Virus record (IMG/VR): IMGVR_UViG_3300042555_002766
Coordinates: 1 to 23,401 of that record
Length of the DNA: 23,401 nucleotides
Reading direction: 5' to 3' (one strand)
From: a virus
Both the position numbers and the translations under genes were made by a program. This document shows, piece by piece, positions 1-6,700 of the stretch (position 1 is the first letter of the stretch; each line of letters begins with the position of its first letter). The notes below the pieces were generated by a model that made no database searches, had not been told where the DNA came from, and was given only the letters and a program-made list of their open reading frames with translations.

Positions 1-2
1 AA

Positions 3-47
3 TTATTATTTAATACTGGAACTGGAACTAGTAGAAGTTTAGATTAA
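3..47 (+). CDS. C-terminal tail of an upstream gene (partial)
   Basis: An open frame enters from the left edge and ends at TAA 45-47, encoding a last peptide LLFNTGTGTSRSLD. The Gly/Thr/Ser-rich end looks like the C-terminus of a structural protein. In T4-like phages the sheath gene (gp18) usually precedes the tube gene, so a sheath or a related tail protein is the natural guess, but 14 residues cannot prove it. A second open frame ends at TAG 40-42, so even the frame is uncertain. The following 77 bases are A/T-rich and hold only the putative promoter element at 86-92. Confidence 0.35.
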   Translation, partial: LLFNTGTGTSRSLD

Positions 48-85
48 AAAAAACAAAAGTAAATAGAAAAAAATGCTAACCGCAC

Positions 86-92
86 TATTTAT
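86..92 (+). promoter_or_regulatory. TATTTAT element upstream of the tail tube gene
   Basis: TATTTAT lies 32 bases before the ATG at 125. The same heptamer sits 6 to 32 bases upstream of six other starts in this window, so it may be the core of a phage promoter, probably late. Function is inferred from recurrence and position only. Confidence 0.4.
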
Positions 93-124
93 AAGTAATA
101 AAACAAAATTAAAAATATAAAACA

Positions 125-613
125 ATGGCTGATTTACTGATGAAAATGCCGGTTCCTTACGAACCCAAAAGACAAAACAGATTCATTTTGAGATTCCCTT
201 CATCTTTAGGGATTAATGAGTGGTTCGTGGAATCAACATCAAGACCAAATATAAAAATTAATTCAACTGAAATTCAATTTTTAAATACTTCAACATATGT
301 TGCGGGTAGATTTACTTGGAATGAAATTAATGTTAAGTTCCGTGACCCAATCGGACCTTCTGCGGCTCAAGCTTTAATGGAATGGGTTCGTTTACATGCT
401 GAATCTGTTACAGGACGTATGGGATACGCAGCTGGATATAAGAAAGATATTGATTTGGAATTGTTAGACCCAACAGGAGTTGTTGTTGAGAAATGGATTC
501 TACAAGGAACTTTCTTAACAAATGTGAACTTTGATAGTTTGAATTACTCTCAAGACGCTTTGGCAACAATTTCGGCAAGTCTAAGACCTGACCGTTGTAT
601 CTTAGTATACTAA
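125..613 (+). CDS. 19: Tail tube protein, gp19-like
   Basis: The 162-residue protein matches T4 gp19 in length (163) and layout. It has an N-terminal segment leading into RFILRFPSSLG, a mainly beta-strand body, the segment VAGRFTWNEINVKFRD near residues 59-74, and a C-terminal half with LELLDPTG and WILQGTFLTNV. This is typical of the tube fold that stacks as hexamers to form the inner tail tube. The start ATG at 125 has no Shine-Dalgarno sequence; the upstream region is A-rich. A strong terminator follows 27 bases after the stop, as suits an abundant structural protein. Arg codons include several CGT, unlike the AGA-dominated tape measure gene, also consistent with high expression. The related tube-fold proteins gp48/gp54 are much larger, so gp19 is the better fit. 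Confidence 0.8.
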   Translation: MADLLMKMPVPYEPKRQNRFILRFPSSLGINEWFVESTSRPNIKINSTEIQFLNTSTYVAGRFTWNEINVKFRDPIGPSAAQALMEWVRLHAESVTGRMGYAAGYKKDIDLELLDPTGVVVEKWILQGTFLTNVNFDSLNYSQDALATISASLRPDRCILVY

Positions 614-620
614 AATTTAT

Positions 621-627
621 TATTTAT
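621..627 (+). promoter_or_regulatory. TATTTAT element after the tube gene
   Basis: TATTTAT lies 25 bases before the possible ATG at 653. It falls between the stop of the tube gene and its terminator, so a transcript starting here would run straight into the hairpin. It may be fortuitous in this A/T-rich spacer. Confidence 0.2.
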
Positions 628-639
628 TAATAAAAATTT

Positions 640-674
640 GTTCCATATACTTATGTGTATGGAACTTTTTTTTT
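640..674 (+). terminator. Intrinsic terminator after the tail tube gene
   Basis: An 11-bp stem pairs 640-650 with 655-665 (one G-U pair), closed by the loop TTAT and followed by nine T residues (666-674). This is a textbook Rho-independent terminator on the plus strand, 27 bases after the tube gene stop. Confidence 0.9.
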
Positions 675-772
675 CAGGTAATACCGAATTTGTATGTCCA
701 ACTTGTGGTAAAAAATTTGAAACACAAGAAGAATTTGATAATAGACATAACAAAAAAGAGAATAAGGATTGA
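653..772 (+). CDS. Small Cys-pair (zinc-finger-like) protein, 39 aa
   Basis: A short frame from ATG 653 (or ATG 659) to TGA 770 encodes a 39-residue peptide. Its core FVCPTCGKKFETQEEFDNRH resembles a C2H2 zinc finger: Cys15-x2-Cys18, a Phe at the usual place, then His32 after 13 residues. The second His expected about four residues later is replaced (HNKKE), so metal binding is uncertain. The start codon lies inside the terminator hairpin, so translation would need read-through or a transcript starting nearby. The frame is open back to 614, so a TTG start at 638 is also possible. The motif is too specific to dismiss as noise, but the gene may be a remnant. Confidence 0.45.
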   Translation: MCMELFFSGNTEFVCPTCGKKFETQEEFDNRHNKKENKD

Positions 773-786
773 TTTATTTCCTTAAC

Positions 787-793
787 TATTTAT
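787..793 (+). promoter_or_regulatory. TATTTAT element upstream of the gp26-like gene
   Basis: TATTTAT lies 19 bases before ATG 813 and is followed by a T-run and an A-run of nine. Same heptamer as at 86, 1717, 3727, 15654 and 20033. Promoter role is inferred from recurrence. Confidence 0.4.
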
Positions 794-812
794 TTTTTTA
801 AAAAAAAATACT

Positions 813-1562
813 ATGGACCAAACATCTCAATATGGACAAATGAATTTTAGTCTACCACATGATGTAGTACCACTACCATCAAAGGGTAAATTTTATGCAA
901 ATAAAAAGAAAAGTTTAAAGATTGGGTATTTAACCGCAGCCGACGAAAACATTTTAATGGGAGGGAGCACCAAAGAAGGATTAATGATGACTTTACTAAG
1001 AAATAAAATTTATGAACCAGACATCAGACCTGAAGAACTATTAAATGGTGATGTTGAGGCGATTATGGTCTTTCTAAGAAACACATCATTTGGTCCTCAA
1101 TATAATATTAAAGCGACTGACCCTGAAACAGGAAAACAATTTAGTACTGAATTAATTTTGACTGAGTTATACACTAAAGATACTCAGGTTGAACCAAATG
1201 ACGAAGGTTTTTTTGAAACGGTTTTACCAAAATCAGGTTCAAAAGTTCTATTAAGACCTCTTACTGCTGGTGATAGTGCTGAAATTGACAGGATTATTGA
1301 TTCGTACCCAGCTGGTAGAGTTGCTCCAAGACAAACTTTAAGATTGTCAAAAATGATTGTTGAGATTGACGGAATTAGAAATAAGGAAGAACTTTCAAAA
1401 TACATTGATAATATGCCAATTATGGATTCAAAACACATAAAGAATTTTATGCTTGAAAATGAACCAAGATTGGATTTAAGACAAACAGTTATAGCCCCGT
1501 CAGGAAAAGAGGTCGTCGTAGATATTCTCTTTGGGGTTGAGTTTTTTCGTCCTTTCTTCTGA
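813..1562 (+). CDS. 26: gp26-like baseplate/tail assembly protein, frame-0 product
   Basis: This 249-residue protein resembles the T4 gp26 group of baseplate hub assembly proteins. The signs are an N-terminal LPSKGKFY motif (residues 21-28), the segment YLTAADENIL (39-48), a later LLRPLTAGDSAEID, and a C-terminus ending in FGVEFFRPFF. Members assist hub or tape-measure assembly in the cytoplasm and are not necessarily kept in the virion. The gene sits directly before the tape measure gene, where tail assembly chaperones lie in many phages. It ends in TGA, whereas the large genes here all end in TAA. In the +1 frame an open reading frame continues to 1701, so a longer frameshift product of about 295 residues is likely. 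The gp26 assignment comes from motif memory and is moderate. Start ATG 813 has an A-run but no Shine-Dalgarno sequence. Confidence 0.6.
   Translation: MDQTSQYGQMNFSLPHDVVPLPSKGKFYANKKKSLKIGYLTAADENILMGGSTKEGLMMTLLRNKIYEPDIRPEELLNGDVEAIMVFLRNTSFGPQYNIKATDPETGKQFSTELILTELYTKDTQVEPNDEGFFETVLPKSGSKVLLRPLTAGDSAEIDRIIDSYPAGRVAPRQTLRLSKMIVEIDGIRNKEELSKYIDNMPIMDSKHIKNFMLENEPRLDLRQTVIAPSGKEVVVDILFGVEFFRPFF
1542..1548 (+). other. Candidate +1 ribosomal frameshift site (TTTTTTC)
   Basis: In frame 0 the ribosome reads GAG TTT TTT CGT, then meets TGA four codons later. A Phe-tRNA on UUU at 1545-1547 can re-pair with UUC at 1546-1548, its cognate codon, moving the ribosome +1 into the frame that stays open to 1701. 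The +1 frame is closed upstream by TAG 1519-1521, so any shift must happen between 1522 and 1562. A -2 shift would give the same frame. The exact site is inferred. Confidence 0.45.
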
Positions 1563-1701
1563 TTACTCACAGGGTAGAAACCTTGAATTTTATTATTTAG
1601 CAAAATTTCTTCATATATCGTATAGTGATTTTATGATAATGCCTATAAGCACTAGAAGATTTCTTTTGGATAAACTAGTAAGTGATAGCCGACAAGAGTA
1701 A
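1549..1701 (+). CDS. +1-frame extension of the gp26-like gene (tail assembly chaperone C-terminal part)
   Basis: This frame encodes 50 residues after the proposed shift. The region around residues 31-42 (MPISTRRFLLDK) together with the preceding FLHISYSDF resembles small proteins and chaperone extensions seen near gp26 in other T4-like phages. Those carry a similar hydrophobic run followed by MP-x-R-R-F-hydrophobic-K. It has no ATG until 1633, which would leave only 22 residues. TTG codons at 1531 and 1537 are the only alternative early starts. Placement between a gp26-like frame and the tape measure gene mirrors the G/GT arrangement of phage tails, where a frameshift makes a minor longer chaperone. 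A single-base indel in the T6 run, real or an assembly error, would also join the two frames. Confidence 0.6.
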   Translation, partial: VLSSDYSQGRNLEFYYLAKFLHISYSDFMIMPISTRRFLLDKLVSDSRQE

Positions 1702-1716
1702 ATTTAGTTATTAAGG

Positions 1717-1723
1717 TATTTAT
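1717..1723 (+). promoter_or_regulatory. TATTTAT element upstream of the tape measure gene
   Basis: TATTTAT lies 13 bases before ATG 1737 and is followed by an A-run. Same element as upstream of other tail genes; promoter role inferred. Confidence 0.4.
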
Positions 1724-1736
1724 TTAAAAAAAACTT

Positions 1737-3701
1737 ATGTTACAAACAGGAGAATCAGGTGAAGCTGGTAAAACAGAAAAACTGCAAACAAAAGATTTAG
1801 CCGACCCGTTAACGGAAGCCGGTGAAAGTATGGCAACGTATTTTAAAAATGCGTTTAATCCTGCTGAAATTTTAAAGTCGTTTGCATCAATTTTTAGTCA
1901 ATTAGAAGGACTTGCATCGTCGTTTAATAAAACGATGGGTGGAGGTGATATATACTCTCAAAAAATTAAACAAAATCTTATTGCGGGTAAAGAAGCGGCT
2001 GAAGAATATGGTTTTACATTCGCAGATATTGCGTCTTTACAACAAAAAATTACTGAACAGGAACAAACTAATTTTACATTACAGGGGGACCAATATGAAA
2101 GATTTTTAGTTCAAGCTGAGTTAACAAAGGGTATATCACAAACTGCAGTTCAGGCTGCGTCTAGTAATTACGAAACTTTTAAAAATTTAGGATTAACCGT
2201 TCAAGGAACACTAAAAAGTTCTGAAGATATTATACAATCGGCATCAAGATATGGTGTAAGTGCCAGTGCGGTATTTAAACAAATTAACGCAAATGCTTCT
2301 GAGTTAAATCTATTTAATTTTGATAATGGAGTTCAAGGAATGGCTAAAATGGCGACTGAATCAATTTTGTTTAAAGCTAATATGAAGACCACTTTGGATT
2401 TGGCAAACAATTTATTTGACCCTCAGAAGGCTCTTGATATGGCTGCGGGTCTACAAAGAATGGGGGTCCAAGTAACAGGAATGTTAGACCCAATATCTTT
2501 AATGAACATGGCTGAAAATGACCCTGCGGAGTTACAAAGAAATATTGTTGAGATATCAAAATCATTTATGGAATTTGATGAAAAACAACAAAGATTTGTT
2601 GTTATGCCAGGGGCTCAAAGACAGATTAGAGAAGTTGCAGCAACATTAGGTATACCGGCTAAAGAGTTGGAAAAAATGGGTAGAAATGCTTTTGAATTGG
2701 AAGCTAAAATGGGACAAATTAAATTTCCAAGTATTGATGAATTTGCAAGTGAGGAAGCTAGAACGATGGTTGCGAATATGGCTCAACTTAATGAGACAAC
2801 TGGAAAATATGAAATTGAAGTTTATGATAAAGACCTAGGTTATAATGTTATTAAAGCTGTTGATGACCTTAAAAAAGATGATTTAAAGGGTGTTGAAAAA
2901 GCTCAACAAAACGCAAATAAAAGTACTGAGGAATTATTAAGAGATGCGAATGGACATTTAGCGAATATTTCAAACGCATTTAAAGCGGGAACAAGTAGAG
3001 TTCCGACCGCTTTGGCAGCATCAAAAGTTGCTCAGGATAAAGTGTCGTTTGCAGGGGGGTCTGTTGAACCTGTTGTTCAGACATTAATGGATGTTTTATA
3101 TGGAGAAGAAGGGACAAAAGGTATTACAACTAAAATTAACTTGGCGAGTAAACAAATTGACCAAATGTTAGAGTCCCTCATCAAGGGTGAAACAACTTTG
3201 GCAGATGCTGGAAAAAAACTGACAGAGGTTATTAAAGAGATTGGGGCAAAAAAAATAGAAGATTTTAAAGAATTTTCAGATGTTTATGGGAAAAACCAAC
3301 AGGAAGCATTCCAAAGCAATCCCGAATACGACACCCCGTTTCAAATTACTCCTGATATGATTAATGCATTACAAAATTTTGTAAAATCTTTAATGAATGG
3401 TAGACAAGTTTCCGATGGTGTAATTAGTCCAGATGGTGGCTTAGTTGTAATGGGTGAAAAAGGAAGTTTTTTTGCTGATAAAGACGACTCAGTTTTATTA
3501 TCTCCAAATATACCAACGGGTAGTTCTGATAATAAATCAGGGGGTCAAACCAATTCAACGGTTACTGCATCGGGTAAGGTTGAAATTGAACATAAGTTTA
3601 GTGGAGTTGAAGCGTGGTTTAAAGATTATATGTTATCCCAAGGGTTCTTGGCGGATTTCGTTCCAACTTTAGAAAAGTTTTTAACAAAAACGGAAGGTTA
3701 A
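1737..3701 (+). CDS. 29: Tape measure protein, gp29-like
   Basis: The 654-residue protein is Ala-, Gln- and Lys-rich and predicted mostly helical, with long amphipathic stretches in the first 450 residues. This is the usual look of a tail length ruler, and T4 gp29 has 590 residues. Near residues 557-592 it has DGVISPDGGLVVMGEKGSFF followed by KDDSVLLSP, a pattern I associate with the C-terminal region of tape measure proteins. It follows a gp26-like chaperone with a probable frameshift extension, the standard position for a tape measure gene. At the usual 1.5 angstrom per residue it would specify a tail near 100 nm, similar to T4. ATG 1737 is preceded by an A-run and CTT, with no Shine-Dalgarno sequence. 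Arg codons are almost all AGA. Confidence 0.75.
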   Translation: MLQTGESGEAGKTEKLQTKDLADPLTEAGESMATYFKNAFNPAEILKSFASIFSQLEGLASSFNKTMGGGDIYSQKIKQNLIAGKEAAEEYGFTFADIASLQQKITEQEQTNFTLQGDQYERFLVQAELTKGISQTAVQAASSNYETFKNLGLTVQGTLKSSEDIIQSASRYGVSASAVFKQINANASELNLFNFDNGVQGMAKMATESILFKANMKTTLDLANNLFDPQKALDMAAGLQRMGVQVTGMLDPISLMNMAENDPAELQRNIVEISKSFMEFDEKQQRFVVMPGAQRQIREVAATLGIPAKELEKMGRNAFELEAKMGQIKFPSIDEFASEEARTMVANMAQLNETTGKYEIEVYDKDLGYNVIKAVDDLKKDDLKGVEKAQQNANKSTEELLRDANGHLANISNAFKAGTSRVPTALAASKVAQDKVSFAGGSVEPVVQTLMDVLYGEEGTKGITTKINLASKQIDQMLESLIKGETTLADAGKKLTEVIKEIGAKKIEDFKEFSDVYGKNQQEAFQSNPEYDTPFQITPDMINALQNFVKSLMNGRQVSDGVISPDGGLVVMGEKGSFFADKDDSVLLSPNIPTGSSDNKSGGQTNSTVTASGKVEIEHKFSGVEAWFKDYMLSQGFLADFVPTLEKFLTKTEG

Positions 3702-3726
3702 AAATCATATAAAACTATATGAATAG

Positions 3727-3733
3727 TATTTAT
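3727..3733 (+). promoter_or_regulatory. TATTTAT element immediately before the large baseplate gene
   Basis: TATTTAT ends only 6 bases before ATG 3740. If it is a -10-like promoter core, the transcript would be nearly leaderless. An alternative ATG at 3736 closes after five codons. Confidence 0.4.
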
Positions 3734-3739
3734 TAATGT

Positions 3740-6700
3740 ATGCCGATAGATAGTCCATTATCATTTTTTAATACTGAAAATTTCAGGAATGGTTTAGTCG
3801 TAAGAAACTTACAACCATATACGATTGCGGGTTCTTATACTCCACCTGTTGCTCAACAAAATTTTGAATATGTTCAGAGTAATTTTTCAGTTATTGATTC
3901 ACCTGATAGTTTAATTGCTGACCCACCCTCTAATTTAGTCCCACCCCAATATCATGGATTATATGTTTTAAATGAATATGGACCTGAAGGTGGATATGGT
4001 GTGACAATAACACAATCTTTACCTTTAGTTCAAAACGCTAATGCTGGCGAGTATGATGTTATGGACGCTTCACTTCCACAACAAAGTTTAGTGGGACAAG
4101 GGTGGCCAAATTATGCTCAAGTTACGGCAGAACAAAATATTCCTGCGTTAAATAAGTATTCATTTGACCAAGTGTTCTTGGAGGAGATAAATAACTTACA
4201 ATTTGTCCCAACGTATTCATTTTACGCCAACCCAACACCTGTTAATTTTTTACCATCTTCATATTCTCCATATTCAATTCTTTTTGATAATACACCACAA
4301 GGAGATAATGGGTCACTTTCACAGGATAGTCAGTTGGCCCAACTTGGGGCGACCTTTTTAAGGGATGCGTTACAATATAGAGTAGATAGAGAAATTGAAA
4401 GAGCGACATTTGGTCGTGAGAATCTTTCAGAAGCTTTGAGTGACCCTGTCGCATTGGCACAAGTTGCAAGTGGTAGAATTCCTTTAATTGAAAAGAATTA
4501 CTCAATTACAGTTCCTGAAAATCCTATTGATTTTGCAGCTAATTTCTTATTGAAGTTATCAGGAACATATTTTCCAGCATCTCCTATTCCTGGTGATTAC
4601 TTTGATGAAGATATGGCTCAGTGGAGACCTACTGCTGCCAATCAAATTGTTTCCGCATTTGCGGGAGGTAGAGACCCAAGAACAATATTTGGAAGTTTAG
4701 ATACTAATACAGATTATTCACAAGTATTTTTAAGTAATACAGGGCAAGGACAAAGGTCTGCGTTATTTAATAACATTGATTATAACAAATATAAGCCAAG
4801 ATATAATAGAGGTTTAGCAAGAAATCTTGGTAGAGGTCTTTTAGAAATTATTGAAAGATTAACTGATGGGGAAGAAGCTCCACCGTCAGATTTTTATATT
4901 GGACAGAATAACTCAGACCCATCATCAATTTTCTCACCTCCAGGTCAATTACCTACAAATTCAGTTGGACAACAGGTTAAATCACCTGTTATTGGACCTG
5001 ATGCGATGGGTAAGTTGTATGAGGGGGAAGACCAAGATTTTAAATTTGGTTTAAAAGGTAACCCAACAATTAATGCTGGAGGTATTGCTGGTGGTTTTGT
5101 TTGGACATCCCAAGGGTATAATAATCCTGGATTCGGAGCAAAAGTCGGAGGAGATTTTTCCTCAAGTCAAGACCCTGAATTTAATCAGATTAGTAGTCAA
5201 TTTGATGGTAATTATAGTTCATCAAATGTTAATTTCAAAAATGGTAGTATATTAGATAATACTCAGAGATTATTAGACTCAACACCTGCAGGTACTGCTA
5301 GATTGGGACATGTCGGTAACGCAATTAATCAATTATCTAAAGTTTTCCATGACGGATATAGAGAGTTGACAAAAGGTTCAAGAGTTGTTAGTTATACGTA
5401 TGATTCCGCGACAAACCAACATGGAGGGGGAGTAGAATATTGTAGAGTGTTTGCTAAAGATACTCCATACTATACTTATAATGATTTACAAAAGACAGAC
5501 GGTATTACTACCTCTGGAAGAAAGTTCACATATTCAATAATTGATAATACATACAATTTAAATATTGCTCCGTTAAAAAATCCAGGGTCAACAAATATTG
5601 TTGATAATAAAGTTAAAAAGTATATGTTCTCAATTGAGAATTTAGCTTGGAGAACTTCAAACAGACCTGGATTTACGTATGATGATTTACCTGTTTGTGA
5701 GAGAGGACCTAATGGAGGTAGAGTTATGTGGTTTCCACCGTATGATTTATCATTTAATGAGACAATATCACCAAGGTTTGATAGTGTTGAAATTTTGGGA
5801 AGACCTGAGCCTGTTTATACTTATAGAAACACAACCCGTTCTGGTTCATTGAGTTGGAAAATGATTGTTGACCATCCTTCGGTATTGAATACAATCACTA
5901 ATAAGATATTACAAAACGAGTCAAATGTTGAAAGAGTTAACTCAATTGTTGATTCATTTTTTGCAGGATGTTTAAAATATGACCTGTATGAATTAGCGAG
6001 AAGATTTACAACTATCCCAACAAGAGATTTATTTACTTATCAACAAATTATCACAAACCCATCTGTTAATGCTGACCAATTGGCTCAAGTTGGTGCTGAA
6101 GCGGGTATAAATACAACTAGTACTGATGAAGGGGTTATTGAAGGTGATGAGGGTATTAATGGTGGTGGAGGAGGAAACGGAACTGGAGGTTCTGAGACTA
6201 AACCTGAAACTAATAAAACGGACCCTGGTTCTGATTTAAACAATAAATATTTGAATTTAGGATGGTATTTTCATAACGATGTTCCACCACCACAACAAAA
6301 GGGTGTTGCTACGGCTAGTTATAGTTGGAAAACAGCATATAACAGCTATATTGGAATGAAATCAAAGTATAATACTAACGCACCTGCTGCAAATAGACAA
6401 CAAGTTGCAAATACTTTTACGAATGTTGTTGAACATAATGCCACTATTGAAAAAGATTTTAGAAAAGATGTCGTATCAGTTTTAAATAATAATACAAATA
6501 TTAAAACAATTACAATAACTTTAGTTGGAAGTGCGTCAAGACCTGCGACTATTCAATATAACGAGTGGTTATCTAAAAGAAGGATTGATTCTGTTTTACA
6601 ATGGTTTAAAGAAGATACTACGGATTACGGTAAGGCCTTTCAAAAATTTATTGAAGATAAAAAAATTGTAATAAATCAAGAACCACAAGGTGAAGAGGCT

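Noticed and set aside
1184-1603. A 139-codon open frame on the minus strand
   Set aside because: It lies opposite the gp26-like gene, all other genes are on the plus strand, and its product is Ser/Ile-rich without domain character; it is a shadow.
1633-1701. Independent 22-codon gene starting at ATG 1633
   Set aside because: It would discard the protein-like residues before it in the same frame (NLEFYYLAKFLHISYSDF), which fit the extension as a whole.
3706-3721. Hairpin CATATA-AAAC-TATATG after the tape measure gene as a terminator
   Set aside because: Only six A/T-rich base pairs and no T-run follow; too weak for an intrinsic terminator.
4242-4505. Minus-strand open frame inside the giant baseplate gene
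   Set aside because: Fully contained in a convincing plus-strand gene with no start context or motif of its own.
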